DNA of 64,000 nucleotides, taken from Ruminococcus flavefaciens (GTDB lineage Bacteria; Bacillota; Clostridia; Oscillospirales; Ruminococcaceae). This document shows, piece after piece, positions 34,240 to 43,446 of this stretch. How positions within the stretch are numbered: the stretch's first letter is position 1; each line of letters opens with the position of its first letter. The stretch spans positions 10,400-74,399 of the forward strand of contig NZ_UETD01000011.1 in the NCBI RefSeq assembly GCF_900116855.1, written 5' to 3'. The translations under genes and the position numbers were made by a program. The notes beneath the pieces were generated by a model that made no database searches, was not told the DNA's origin, and was given only the letters and a program-made list of their open reading frames with translations.

Positions 34240-35454
34240 TTATTTTGCAAGGAAGTCTCTAATGGTCTTATCTCCGCCGGAAGCGGTATATGCATAGTAG
34301 GAAAGAATGGACGAAGCATCAACAGAGTCGATAGTGCCGTCGTTGTTTACGTCCTCAACTGCATACTCAGCGGCATCAACGATATGCATTTCTTCGGTCA
34401 TATTCTTAGCGTACTTGCCGAGTATAGCGGAAGCGTCCACGGAATCCACCTTGCCGTCGCCGTTGACGTCACCGAGGGCGTTGAGCTCCTCAAACTTTAT
34501 ATCGTGCTTCTTTGCGTACTTCTCGGCGTCAGAGCCCTTGTATCCACATATAGTACCGCTGAATACCGAGCTGTATGAGAAAACATCATAATCCTCATTG
34601 ATATACGGAGCTCCGTTGCTTGCTATGAGACCTGACTTTATTCTGCAATCGGGATTTGCAATGACTATTTTTTTAAGATCACTGCAGCCAACGAAGGCGT
34701 TATCGCCTATCTCCTTTATATTTGCAGGCACGAGAATTTCATAAAGACCGCTCTGACCTCTGAAAGCTGCATTGCCTATCTTTTCTGCATTTCTCGGGAT
34801 AGATGTCACATATCCGAAGCCGCTGAGAATTGTTCCGCGGAACAGCTTGTAGCCATTGTTGTCCATCGGAAGCGAGTCCAGCCACGGAGTGTTCTTGAAT
34901 GCCAGCTTGCCGAAATCCACATAATGCTCGGGGAAGGTAACTGTGCTGAGAGAAGTGCAGCCTGCAAATGCGCCGTTGTTTATGGAAGCTGTTCCGAAAG
35001 GAAACGCAACGCTCTCCAGCGAAACGCAGTCCTTGAAGGCATTCTCGCCTACGATCATGAGCTTTTCTGTCTCATAGTCGTGGAACTTTATTTCCTTCAG
35101 TGAAGTACAGCCGTCAAAGCCGTTTACACTGTAAAGTCCCGCAGGTATCTCAACGGACTCGATAGTCTTGTTTCCGCTGAATGCTTTTGCTTCAATGCCT
35201 TGTACTGTGACGCCATTTACCCTTTCGGGGATAACAACGTTCTTGTCGCTGCCGCTGTACTTCTGCACGTTCCAGAACCTGCCGGACTGCACATATGTAA
35301 AATCTCCCTCTGTGAGGGTCTCGGGTTCCTTGATTTCCCAGCTGAAGTCCTCTGCGGCATTAGCCATAGCGACGCCTGTTCCGTTAAATGCACCAATACA
35401 GCTGAATGCTGCTACAAATGCAAAAACTGCTGCTGTTATTCTTTTGCTGTTCAT
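34240..35454 (-). CDS. Secreted leucine-rich-repeat protein with dockerin
   Basis: 404 aa. A signal peptide (~1-33, AFVAAFSCIGAFNG...ANA-AE) is followed by BspA/LRR_5-type repeats (~70-300) with the pattern IGENAF-x-C-x-SL-x-x-V-x-P (VGENAFKDCVSLESVAFP, INNGAFAGCTSLSTVTFP, IGDNAFVGCSDLKKIVI). The C-terminal dockerin has two Ca-binding repeats (GDVNGDGKVDSVDASAILGK and EDVNNDGTIDSVDASSILSY). LRR_5 proteins bind other proteins or surfaces. The dockerin repeats with SVDAS resemble R. flavefaciens types rather than the NVSDLV forms of the other proteins here, so it may bind a different cohesin. SD AAGGAGG lies 8 nt before the ATG. Confidence 0.9.
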   Translation of the reverse strand: MNSKRITAAVFAFVAAFSCIGAFNGTGVAMANAAEDFSWEIKEPETLTEGDFTYVQSGRFWNVQKYSGSDKNVVIPERVNGVTVQGIEAKAFSGNKTIESVEIPAGLYSVNGFDGCTSLKEIKFHDYETEKLMIVGENAFKDCVSLESVAFPFGTASINNGAFAGCTSLSTVTFPEHYVDFGKLAFKNTPWLDSLPMDNNGYKLFRGTILSGFGYVTSIPRNAEKIGNAAFRGQSGLYEILVPANIKEIGDNAFVGCSDLKKIVIANPDCRIKSGLIASNGAPYINEDYDVFSYSSVFSGTICGYKGSDAEKYAKKHDIKFEELNALGDVNGDGKVDSVDASAILGKYAKNMTEEMHIVDAAEYAVEDVNNDGTIDSVDASSILSYYAYTASGGDKTIRDFLAK

Positions 35455-35584
35455 TTTAATGTCCTCCTTGTTGTGTGTGCCGTCATAAATGGCGGCTCTG
35501 AGTGCAGAGCCGAGAGCTGTCCCTGATACATATTATTTGCCGACTCATCTCTGCCTGCACATATCAACACTTGGTATCTATTCA

Positions 35585-35608
35585 AAAAGCCCGCAGATGC
35601 GGGCTTTT
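35585..35608 (-). terminator. Terminator of the acidic dockerin gene
   Basis: Perfect stem AAAAGCCCGC/GCGGGCTTTT with an AGAT loop. Confidence 0.85.
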
Positions 35609-35625
35609 CTGCTCGTTTATTCTGC

Positions 35626-36348
35626 TTAGGATATATCGTCTGAAACGTTAAGGTTCGCTGCAGCCCAGTCTGCCCATGAAGCATATCCGTCAGGGAGTAC
35701 TCCCCATGGGGATGATGTTCTGAACCTGTCAGCTATCTCATCGATATCTCCGTCATAATCGGGGTCCAGCAATGGATCAAGAGGTCCCCACGGATTCAAT
35801 TTGCCTGCTGCATCACGGAGCTCGCGCAGAGCCTCGATGTCAATGCCATCGGGCAGGCTGCTCTCATCAAGATCAAATTCGGGATCAAGCCACGGATTGT
35901 CCTTATCAAACCATTCCGAGTAATCGCCGTTTTTCCACAGATCGAGCCATTCCAGCGGATCAACAGGCTCGTTGGACCATGCTTCGGAGTCGATATCGAA
36001 GTTATCAAGCAGCTCCATGAGGAACTCCTCCAGAGCTTTGTCCTCGTCGTCGGTTGCCTGTGAAGCGTAGTATGACAGAACAAGTGATGCATCAACAGCA
36101 TTAACGCTGCCGTCTTTGTTGACATCGCAGGCAGCCATAAGCTCCTCGGTCAGCTCCTCAGCTTCCACGGATACTCCTGCATAGATGCTCAGTATATTAG
36201 AAGCGTCAACTGCGTTAATCTGTCCGTCGCCAGTGGGGTCGCCCAGTTTGCCGACAGATGTTTCCGAAGCGGCTGATGCTGAGACCGCACTCACAGCGGT
36301 CAGGAAAGCACCCGCCAATACTCCTGTTAATATTCTTTTTATTCTCAT
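35626..36348 (-). CDS. Secreted acidic protein with N-terminal dockerin
   Basis: 240 aa. A signal peptide (~1-27, RIKRILTGVLAGAFLTAVSA) leads directly to a dockerin (~33-105; GDPTGDGQINAVDASNILSI and CDVNKDGSVNAVDASLVLSY). The rest (~110-240) is very acidic, with repeated Trp/Pro/Asp words (DPLEWLDLWKNG, DNPWLDPEFDLD, LNPWGPLDPLLDPD). An N-terminal dockerin without a catalytic domain is unusual. The C-terminal part may be an unknown module or bind calcium or a partner protein. The ATG at 36348 is preferred to one at 36357, which lies only one base from the AAGGAGG site. Confidence 0.82.
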   Translation of the reverse strand: MRIKRILTGVLAGAFLTAVSAVSASAASETSVGKLGDPTGDGQINAVDASNILSIYAGVSVEAEELTEELMAACDVNKDGSVNAVDASLVLSYYASQATDDEDKALEEFLMELLDNFDIDSEAWSNEPVDPLEWLDLWKNGDYSEWFDKDNPWLDPEFDLDESSLPDGIDIEALRELRDAAGKLNPWGPLDPLLDPDYDGDIDEIADRFRTSSPWGVLPDGYASWADWAAANLNVSDDIS

Positions 36349-36392
36349 AATGACCATGCCTCCTTAAACGCCGATGGTTTGTTGGTAAGTCC

Positions 36393-36421
36393 ATTATAGT
36401 CAAAAACGCCTGCTTTGTCAA
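36393..36421 (-). promoter_or_regulatory. Promoter of the acidic dockerin gene
   Basis: Minus strand TTGACA (36416-36421), 17 bp, TATAAT (36393-36398), perfect. The rest of the gap to the divergent promoter at 36634 holds nothing that I recognise. Confidence 0.85.
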
Positions 36422-36633
36422 CAAAAAAGCGATTATTTTTCAGATTAACACGTTTTTTACAGAACTGGGCATATATAAAAGATATACCGCTATATTGCAG
36501 ATTTATCTGTTCCGAAAGTTTTTTCGATATAAAAAACAATATGTCATTTTTCTGCATATCATTTTATGGAAATATGCCGTCGGGGCTGTTTCTCGGCAGA
36601 GCGTAATTAAAAAGGGATTTTAACGCCGTACCC

Positions 36634-36662
36634 TTGCTTTTTCTGAGCGGATATGATATAAT
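36634..36662 (+). promoter_or_regulatory. Promoter of the alanine symporter gene
   Basis: TTGCTT (36634-36639), 17 bp, TATAAT (36657-36662), 40 nt before the ATG. Confidence 0.72.
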
Positions 36663-36702
36663 TTCTTAGATTGAGAAAAAAATAACAACCAAGGAGCTGC
36701 AT

Positions 36703-38121
36703 ATGGATAAATTCAATGACATCATTAGTGAAATAGACAGCTATGTATGGGGGATACCGCTTATAGTGCTGATAATCGTCGGTGGTATTCTTCTTACTGT
36801 CAGACTGGGCTTCCTTCAGATCAGGAAGCTGGGCAAGGCGCTGAAGTTCATGGTGAAGAACGAGGAATCGGGAAGCGGCGAGGTATCGAGCTTCTCGGCA
36901 CTGTGTACCGCTCTTTCCGCAACAGTCGGCACGGGCAATATCGTCGGCGTTGCTACGGCAGTCGCCGCAGGAGGCGCAGGCGCTCTTTTCTGGATGGAGG
37001 TGGCTGCCTTCTTCGGAATGGCTACAAAGTACGCCGAGGGACTCCTTGCAGTAAAGTATCGTGTCAAGGACGAAAACGGCGACATTCTTGGCGGTCCCTT
37101 CTATTATATTGAGAACGGTCTGGGCAAGCGCTGGAAGTGGCTGGGAAAAACCTTTGCGGTATTTGGTCTGGGTGCGGGACTCATGGGCATAGGCACCATA
37201 ACCCAGATAAACGGTATCACCTCCGCTGCCAACAACTTCTTTGACCCTAAGTCGGCACATACTGTGACTATATTCGGCATGGAGCAGACATGGACCACCA
37301 TTATAGCAGGCGCACTGATAACTCTGCTGGTGGCACTCATCGTCATAGGCGGTATAAAGCGTATCGCCAGGATATCCGAGATAATCGTCCCTGCAATGAT
37401 AGTTGCATACGTTTCCTGCTGTCTTATCATCATCTTCTGTCATGTTTCCGAGATACCCACAGCGGTAGCAGAGATAGTCAAGGGCGCCTTCGGACTTCGT
37501 CCCATAGCAGGAGGAGCAGTGGGTTCGGTGATAATGCTCTCTATGAGAAACGGCGTTGCAAGGGGAATATTCTCCAACGAGGCAGGTCTGGGCTCTGCAC
37601 CTATCGCAGCGGCAGCTGCCAAGACAAACGAGCCTGCAAGACAGGGACTTGTCACCATGACAGGCACATTCATCGATACTATCCTTGTCTGCACCATGAC
37701 AGGACTTTCCATAGTCATGGCAGGCAGTCACGAAAAGGGACTGGAGGGCGTTTCCATTACCACAGACGCTTTCAATTACGGACTTCCTTTCCCCGAGAGG
37801 GTATCCTCCTTCATACTCATGGCTTGTCTTGCGGTATTTGCCTTTACCACCATACTCGGCTGGAATTACTATTCCGAGCGCTGTCTTTCCTATCTGACAG
37901 GCTCAAAGAAAAAGGTAACCATCGCATACAGATGGCTTTACATACTTGCAGTATTCATCGGTCCCTATCTCACGGTAGAGGCTGTATGGAATCTGGCGGA
38001 TATCTTCAACGGACTCATGGCGCTTCCGAATATCATAGCGCTCATATGTCTGTCGGGAGTTGTTGCTGCCGAGACAAAGGACTATCTTGCCCGTCTGAAG
38101 GCAGGCAAGGTCGAGGACTAA
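36703..38121 (+). CDS. Sodium:alanine/glycine symporter (AGCS family)
   Basis: 472 aa with about eleven membrane helices. Family motifs are FSALCTALSATVGTGNIVGVATA (~65-88), GGPFYYIENGLG (~128) and RGIFSNEAGLGSAPIAAAAA (~287). It couples sodium entry to uptake of alanine or glycine. Alone between its own promoter and terminator; no riboswitch is visible in the 40-nt leader. SD AAGGAG precedes the ATG. Confidence 0.92.
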   Translation: MDKFNDIISEIDSYVWGIPLIVLIIVGGILLTVRLGFLQIRKLGKALKFMVKNEESGSGEVSSFSALCTALSATVGTGNIVGVATAVAAGGAGALFWMEVAAFFGMATKYAEGLLAVKYRVKDENGDILGGPFYYIENGLGKRWKWLGKTFAVFGLGAGLMGIGTITQINGITSAANNFFDPKSAHTVTIFGMEQTWTTIIAGALITLLVALIVIGGIKRIARISEIIVPAMIVAYVSCCLIIIFCHVSEIPTAVAEIVKGAFGLRPIAGGAVGSVIMLSMRNGVARGIFSNEAGLGSAPIAAAAAKTNEPARQGLVTMTGTFIDTILVCTMTGLSIVMAGSHEKGLEGVSITTDAFNYGLPFPERVSSFILMACLAVFAFTTILGWNYYSERCLSYLTGSKKKVTIAYRWLYILAVFIGPYLTVEAVWNLADIFNGLMALPNIIALICLSGVVAAETKDYLARLKAGKVED

Positions 38122-38128
38122 AATCAAG

Positions 38129-38167
38129 AGGTCAGCGCGGGAGAATTTCTGCGGCTGACCTTTTTTG
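38129..38167 (+). terminator. Terminator of the symporter gene
   Basis: Stem AGGTCAGC/GCTGACCT (38129-38136 with 38154-38161), then TTTTTTG. Confidence 0.85.
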
Positions 38168-38372
38168 TGCGGATATAAAAAAATCCCGACACCGAAGAAC
38201 ACTGAAACTCCGGTATCGGACAATGAGGATGATTTATTTAAGCCTTTGCAGGCTTCAGGAGAGCATCGCTCCCTCGAGAACAGAACACTGAGGACCATTC
38301 TCTGTGTCTATTATACCATACATATCTTACAATAGCAACTCATTTTTTGCAGATTAAGTGGACAAAGTGAAG

Positions 38373-38412
38373 AAAAGACGGATATTGGATAACTCCCATA
38401 TCCGCCTTTTTT
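38373..38412 (-). terminator. Terminator of the SulP gene
   Basis: Stem AAAAGACGGATATTGG with CCCATATCCGCCTTTT; T-tracts on both strands. Confidence 0.8.
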
Positions 38413-38413
38413 A

Positions 38414-40105
38414 TCATGAAGCTCTCTTTGCGGCTATTTCATTTTCGATAGCCTCTGCTCTGAGGAGAGCTGTATCGATATGGTCGCAGAAGTTCTCCCT
38501 GCCTATTTTATCCACGAAGCCAGCCTTGGTCATAGCCTTCATGGGCTGCTCGTTGACGTGGGAGAATACCACCTTGACGTTATGCCTGTCGCAGCGCTTG
38601 ACGATACGCATGAGGGCTTCGACTCCCGTAGCATCGATGGCGGGAACATTTCTCATTCTTATACAGAGAACATCGATGTTTTGATCGCTGAGGACGTATT
38701 TGTACTTGTCCGACGCAGCAAAGAACATAGGACCGTTTATCTCGAATACACGGGTATTCCGGGGTATCTTCTTGAGGAGGATGTTGTCAGGGTCGGTGTC
38801 CTCGTCGTCCACATCCACCCATGCGTGAGCCTCGGTAACATCAGCCATACGCTTCATAAAGAGGAGTGCAGCCATTACCATTCCCACGCCGATAGCCACA
38901 ACAAGGTCGAAGATAACTGTCAGCACCAGTGTTACGAAAAGAACGGCGATATCGCTCTTGGGAGCGGTCTTGACAGTGTTTCTTATGTTTCTCCAGCCGC
39001 TCATATTATAAGCTACCACAAAGAGGATAGCAGCAATGGTGGGCATTGGGATATAGCCTGCATACTTCATCAGTGCCACCAGTGTAGCCAGTACGACTAC
39101 TGAGTGTACCATGCCTGCAACAGGTGTACGGCCGCCGTTCTTAACGTTTGCGGCAGTACGGGCGATAGCTCCCGTAGCAGGGATACCGCCGAAGAATGCT
39201 GAGCCGATGTTTGCAGCTCCCTGTGCCACCAGCTCCATATTTGAGCGGTGCTTTGAGCCTATCATACCGTCGGCAACAACGCAGGACAGCAGAGACTCAA
39301 CAGCCGCCAGTACAGCTATGGTGAATGCGTTGGGGAGAAGTGCCCTTACCCTTGCGAAGGTAACATCGGGAACTGTGGGACGGGGGAGAGAATTTGATAT
39401 ATCGTAGAGAGAATCAATGGTATTAACCTCAAGTCCGCTGAACTTTACCAGCAGTGAACCGACGATAACAGCGATAAGTGAGGCAGGTATCTTCTCCAGC
39501 TTTTTCGGCCAGAAAATGAGTATCGCCAGTGATATGACACCCACCAGCAGCGCCTGCCAGTTGATGGTGTCGATGCAGTTGACTATCTCCTTTACCTTGT
39601 CGATGGTCTCAATGGGCTTGTTCTTGAAAGTGAGACCCATGAAGTCCTTTATCTGTCCGAGGAGGATAGTTACGGCGATACCGAAGGTAAATCCCGTGGT
39701 GATAGTTCCGGGGATATACTTGATGAGAGTTCCGAAGCGGCACAGACCCATGATGATGAGGATAATGCCTGCCATGATAGCGGATATAGCCAGACCGTCC
39801 ATGCCCTCTGCGGCGACTATGCCTGCAACTGTTGTGGCGAATGCAGCCGTAGGACCTGCTATCTGCACACGGCTTCCGCCTAAGAATGAAACGATGAAGC
39901 CTGCGATTATAGCGGTGTACAGACCCTGCTCGGGACCCACTCCCGACGCAAGTGCCAGTGCTATTGAGAGTGGCAGGGCGATGATAGCAACGATGATACC
40001 TGCAATGATGTCCTTGATGAACTGTTCCTTGGTGTAGGTCTTCATTACCGAGAAAAGCTTTGGCTTCAGCTTTTCCTCAGTTGGTTTTAATGCTTTTTCA
40101 GCCAT
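38414..40105 (-). CDS. SulP family anion transporter with STAS domain
   Basis: 563 aa. About twelve to fourteen membrane helices run from residue ~30 to 435, with the SulP signatures ALPLSIALALASGVGPEQGLY (~42) and a later VALVGGIPATGAIARTAANV-like stretch (GGIPATGAIARTAANVKNGG). A cytosolic STAS domain follows (~450-550; VLCIRMRNVPAIDATGVEAL). The family moves sulfate, bicarbonate or other anions; the substrate cannot be told. It stands alone. SD GAGG precedes the ATG. Confidence 0.92.
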   Translation of the reverse strand: MAEKALKPTEEKLKPKLFSVMKTYTKEQFIKDIIAGIIVAIIALPLSIALALASGVGPEQGLYTAIIAGFIVSFLGGSRVQIAGPTAAFATTVAGIVAAEGMDGLAISAIMAGIILIIMGLCRFGTLIKYIPGTITTGFTFGIAVTILLGQIKDFMGLTFKNKPIETIDKVKEIVNCIDTINWQALLVGVISLAILIFWPKKLEKIPASLIAVIVGSLLVKFSGLEVNTIDSLYDISNSLPRPTVPDVTFARVRALLPNAFTIAVLAAVESLLSCVVADGMIGSKHRSNMELVAQGAANIGSAFFGGIPATGAIARTAANVKNGGRTPVAGMVHSVVVLATLVALMKYAGYIPMPTIAAILFVVAYNMSGWRNIRNTVKTAPKSDIAVLFVTLVLTVIFDLVVAIGVGMVMAALLFMKRMADVTEAHAWVDVDDEDTDPDNILLKKIPRNTRVFEINGPMFFAASDKYKYVLSDQNIDVLCIRMRNVPAIDATGVEALMRIVKRCDRHNVKVVFSHVNEQPMKAMTKAGFVDKIGRENFCDHIDTALLRAEAIENEIAAKRAS

Positions 40106-40142
40106 TTCTCTAACCTCTTTTTCTCATGATTTCTCTTGTAAA

Positions 40143-40188
40143 TAAACGCAGCGTTTACTATTATACTACTAAAAATAGCGGTTTTCAA
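40143..40188 (-). promoter_or_regulatory. Promoter and palindrome of the SulP gene
   Basis: Minus strand TTGAAA (40183-40188), 17 bp, TATAAT (40160-40165). A 15-bp palindrome TAAACGC-A-GCGTTTA (40143-40157) covers the expected transcript start and may be an operator. Confidence 0.65.
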
Positions 40189-40291
40189 GAGGTTTTGAGC
40201 GCGGAGGAAAATTTTGTCGGATTATATATATTCCTGCGGACTGTGGAGAAATCATTCAGCATTTTTAAGCCTGTTTTCACTTGTAAACGCT

Positions 40292-40317
40292 GAAAGGGCT
40301 GCAATTGCAGCCCTTTC
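40292..40317 (-). terminator. Terminator of the hydrolase gene
   Basis: Perfect 26-bp palindrome GAAAGGGCTGCAA/TTGCAGCCCTTTC, three bases past the stop. Confidence 0.75.
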
Positions 40318-40320
40318 TGT

Positions 40321-41559
40321 TCATCTGACCTGTTTTTCTCTGATCTCATGTATAAATGCGGCAAGTTCTTCCGATCTTGTCATAGTTGCCGCATGACCGC
40401 CTTCGACCGTGCGGAAAGCCTTGTCGGGGGCATTCACCTGTTCAACGTATTTCCTGTCAGCGCCGCAGTGACTGTCTTTGTCTCCCTGCAAAACATAGAA
40501 AGGCATTTCAAATTCCGTGATCCCGCTCATTGAGAAATCCGAAAGGATACGATCGCCTGTTTCATCATCATAGCCGGAATATCTGAACCGCGCCCAATCG
40601 CTTATGGAATAGTATGGATTGAAAAATATTGCAGCGGCGGGAGAGATATCTGCGCCATCGAACAATCCGCCGAACAGGTCATAGCCGTATTGCTTTCCCA
40701 GCTTTTCTTCGATCCTGCCTGCTGCTATCGCTTTCTTTTCCAGTTCTTTATTACTCTGGTCGTGATAATACTCAACATAGGCGAGGGGATCGTAGTTGTC
40801 CAGCAATGCGCGGTATTCCTCGTCATTCTCTGTCAGTTCCAGCCAAGCAAGCTTGTTGCCCTCATAGAATTTCTTATGCAGGGCAATATCCTGCGTTGCC
40901 TTGTATGGGTCATAGAACAGGAACAATTCATAACCATAGGTGTCGATCGCCGTGCGAAAGTCTATCCTTCCCTCGGTGTAATCAAGGATCGCCTGATCTA
41001 TATAGTTATCCGCGTATTCATCCGTTGCCAGAGAAAGGCAGATAAGGCAATCCACCTTTTCGGGATGGCGTACAGCAAGGTCGGCACCGTATTTCGTTCC
41101 CCACGACATCCCCATGATGGTGAGACTGTCTCTATGCATATAGTCAAGGATATATTCCGTGACAGCATCGATATCCTGCCGCATAAGCTCGGGAGTGATC
41201 TCGGTATCCTGCGGATCATGTATCCTCGTAAGTCCCGAATTGCGCTGATCCCAGTTTACAACGGTATAGTCCCCGGCGAGCTTGCGGAGCACTTTCCAGT
41301 CAGCAAAGCTGGTGGAACAGCCGGGTCCGCCGTGCAGATAGAGCAGGACAGGATTGTTTATATCCTCGCCGTAAATATTGAGCCATTGCTCCTGCCCGTT
41401 CACATCTATGTACATTGTTTCGTTGATACCGCCGTCAGGCGTTTTGTTATAATGCAGCTTTCCGAAAAAACGGACGATCAGCAGGATGATTATCAGTGAA
41501 AGCAGGAGAACACCTGCCCATTTGAGCACCTTTAGCAGAGCTTTAAGAAATTTCTTCAT
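40321..41559 (-). CDS. Membrane-anchored alpha/beta hydrolase (proline-iminopeptidase-like)
   Basis: 412 aa. One N-terminal membrane helix (~10-30, VLKWAGVLLLSLIIILLIV) anchors a hydrolase facing outside. The oxyanion motif is LYLHGGPGCSTSF (~73-85), the nucleophile elbow GMSWGTKYGA (Ser ~150) and the late His VEGGHAATM (~392). HGGPG followed by GxSWG is the hallmark of the proline iminopeptidase (S33) group, so release of N-terminal proline or a related acyl hydrolysis is likely. The helical cap domain is larger than in classical PIPs. SD GAGGTGAT precedes the ATG. Confidence 0.88.
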   Translation of the reverse strand: MKKFLKALLKVLKWAGVLLLSLIIILLIVRFFGKLHYNKTPDGGINETMYIDVNGQEQWLNIYGEDINNPVLLYLHGGPGCSTSFADWKVLRKLAGDYTVVNWDQRNSGLTRIHDPQDTEITPELMRQDIDAVTEYILDYMHRDSLTIMGMSWGTKYGADLAVRHPEKVDCLICLSLATDEYADNYIDQAILDYTEGRIDFRTAIDTYGYELFLFYDPYKATQDIALHKKFYEGNKLAWLELTENDEEYRALLDNYDPLAYVEYYHDQSNKELEKKAIAAGRIEEKLGKQYGYDLFGGLFDGADISPAAAIFFNPYYSISDWARFRYSGYDDETGDRILSDFSMSGITEFEMPFYVLQGDKDSHCGADRKYVEQVNAPDKAFRTVEGGHAATMTRSEELAAFIHEIREKQVR

Positions 41560-41634
41560 AAGATCACCTCATAGGATGATTATATCATGCAAAACGGCGA
41601 AAGTCTTTAAAAAACTTTTAAAAACACTGTATTT

Positions 41635-42861
41635 TCAGCCGGCAGTCTCCTCCTCGGGGATAGCCTGCAAATAGGTGCCGAAGAACCAGAGCAGCATTGC
41701 GAACAAAGCAGGCTCTGTCTTGGCGCGCAGTGCCATGGTGTAGGTGGTATTGCCGAAAATGCCGGTGAAGCTCCTGTTGAAAAGTCCCGTCTCAAAAAGT
41801 CCTGCGATGTTGAGGATAAGTGAAGCACCGATGAGCAGCAGCATGGTATTGCGGAGAAGCTTCCTGTTGCGCTTTGTGTTGAACTCTCCCTTTGCGGTGT
41901 TGAGCAGCATTTTTACAAACTGCCATACTGCCGTGCCTGTCATTGCGAACACTGGCAGGTCGCGAAGATAGCGGAACAGCACCACATTTCTGTATGCCTG
42001 CGGCGAAACAGCGTCCTCAAAGGGCAGCCTGCACATATACCTTAAAGGATCTTCCATGATAGAAAAGGGCAGCCACACGCTGTACTCATCACCCTTCATA
42101 ACGCGGATAAGCTCATAGGTGCGGACACCAAGTCTCCACAGGATAAAGCCTGCGGCTGCGGCGGCGATAACTGCCGACAGTGCTTTCAGCGTCTTTGATG
42201 TATTGGCGGAGTCTTTCTTTTCGCGGACCTTTTCGTACATTATCAGCACGAAGGCTCCGCATATCATCAGTAAGGGCAGGACAAGAACATCATATATCTG
42301 GAAATAATGCCGCCGCTCGGTGAAAACGCCGATCATGCCGTCAAAAGCCGAGGTTTTTGAGAAAATATTGACTTTGCAATAGGTGTACAGGTTCCCGACA
42401 GCGTACAATATGCCGCCGAAAAGGAAGTAACGCCACGCCCTGCCGCAGAAAATGCGCTTTTTGTCGCCGCTGCGCAGAGCCAGTATCAGACAGCCGATAA
42501 GCACTAAGAAGGGCACCATGCCCAGATAGCCCAGTGCCTTTTGTGCCGCAGTTTGCTCCGCAGGAGCGTTTATCCTGTCCAGATAGGCGGAATAATCCGC
42601 GTCTGAGGCAAAGGAGTTGTCACGGTCGAACTCCACGAAAAAGGTGCCGCAGTACTGGTGAAAGAGGAAAGGGGAGTCCTCAGTGGCGGATTTGGGAATA
42701 TCGTAGCCCCTTATCTTTTCAAATGCGAACACAATGGTACCCCAGAATAACAGAAAGGCAGTGGCGGCGATCACGCATTTGAGGATAAAATATATCAGAT
42801 GAAGCCTTTTATGTATCTTTTCGGGGATAACATCGGTGGGTCTTGGTTCTCTTTTTTTCAT
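41635..42861 (-). CDS. Multi-pass membrane protein of unknown function
   Basis: 408 aa with about eight membrane helices (e.g. ~24-50 LIYFILKCVIAATAFLLFWG, ~112-130 LGYLGMVPFLVLIGCLILAL, ~190-210 VLVLPLLMICGAFVLIMY). I do not recognise a family. The loops are basic and contain no obvious catalytic motif. Its own promoter and AAAGGAGG site support a real gene. It lies between the hydrolase (75 nt downstream) and the SH3 gene. Confidence 0.75.
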   Translation of the reverse strand: MKKREPRPTDVIPEKIHKRLHLIYFILKCVIAATAFLLFWGTIVFAFEKIRGYDIPKSATEDSPFLFHQYCGTFFVEFDRDNSFASDADYSAYLDRINAPAEQTAAQKALGYLGMVPFLVLIGCLILALRSGDKKRIFCGRAWRYFLFGGILYAVGNLYTYCKVNIFSKTSAFDGMIGVFTERRHYFQIYDVLVLPLLMICGAFVLIMYEKVREKKDSANTSKTLKALSAVIAAAAAGFILWRLGVRTYELIRVMKGDEYSVWLPFSIMEDPLRYMCRLPFEDAVSPQAYRNVVLFRYLRDLPVFAMTGTAVWQFVKMLLNTAKGEFNTKRNRKLLRNTMLLLIGASLILNIAGLFETGLFNRSFTGIFGNTTYTMALRAKTEPALFAMLLWFFGTYLQAIPEEETAG

Positions 42862-42918
42862 AGCGAGACCTCCTTTGTGATGTGAATATTGTATATATTA
42901 AATATACTCATTAATCAT

Positions 42919-42947
42919 ATTTTACACCCTGTTATCCCCGTTGTCAA
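42919..42947 (-). promoter_or_regulatory. Promoter of the multi-pass membrane gene
   Basis: Minus strand TTGACA (42942-42947), 17 bp, TAAAAT (42919-42924). Confidence 0.75.
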
Positions 42948-42978
42948 TATATTGCATATATCGTTCATAAAAAGTTTA

Positions 42979-43008
42979 CAGCCACAGGGCTTTTGCTCTG
43001 TGGCTGTA
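42979..43008 (-). terminator. Terminator of the SH3 gene
   Basis: Stem ACAGCCACAG/CTGTGGCTGT around a ten-base loop; AAAC on the left gives GTTTACTTTT-like sequence on the minus strand. Confidence 0.75.
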
Positions 43009-43025
43009 TGTTTCGGTATGAAAGA

Positions 43026-43349
43026 TCAGACTCTTCTGACGTAGGACAGGCATACCCAGCGGCAGCCCGTGGGACTGATGGAGACCCAGTCTCCGCATAT
43101 ATCATAGTAGCTGACTCTCTTGCCTCCGCAGAGAAGTCCTACTTTCTGATAGCCGGTAGAGGGGCCTGTTCTGATGTTGACGTTCTGCAGTGCTTCGATA
43201 GTGCCGAGAGCAGAAGAAGCCTCTGCGTTTATGGAGTTAACGAGTGGTGTGCTGCTGTTGGATGAGATGAGTGTCGATGGTGCTGCGACTGCTGAAAAAA
43301 CAGCGGCTGCGGCGATGGTGGAGCAGATGAGTTTCTTGACTTTTAGCAT
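43026..43349 (-). CDS. Small secreted bacterial SH3 (SH3b) protein
   Basis: 107 aa. A signal peptide (~1-23, KVKKLICSTIAAAAVFSAVA) and a short Ser/Asn-rich linker lead to one SH3b domain (~52-105; VNIRTGPSTGYQKVGLLCGG and GDWVSISPTGCRWVCLSYV). SH3b domains bind cell-wall peptides. There is no enzyme domain, so it may be a wall-binding or matrix protein. Two Cys near the C-terminus may form a disulfide. SD GGAGG precedes the ATG. Confidence 0.85.
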   Translation of the reverse strand: MLKVKKLICSTIAAAAVFSAVAAPSTLISSNSSTPLVNSINAEASSALGTIEALQNVNIRTGPSTGYQKVGLLCGGKRVSYYDICGDWVSISPTGCRWVCLSYVRRV

Positions 43350-43395
43350 GATGTGACCTCCATAAGATTATATTAACGGCTCAGCCGTCAGCACA

Positions 43396-43424
43396 ATAGT
43401 ATCATACTTTTGCAGCAATGTCAA
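43396..43424 (-). promoter_or_regulatory. Promoter of the SH3 gene
   Basis: Minus strand TTGACA (43419-43424), 17 bp, TACTAT (43396-43401). Confidence 0.72.
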
Positions 43425-43446
43425 TAGTTTTTTGCCGTAAATACTA

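Noticed and set aside
36607-38291. Long frames on both strands over the alanine symporter (374 and 333 codons)
   Set aside because: Translations rich in Cys, His, Arg and Ser with no domain; the symporter frame has a clear family match, promoter and ribosome site.
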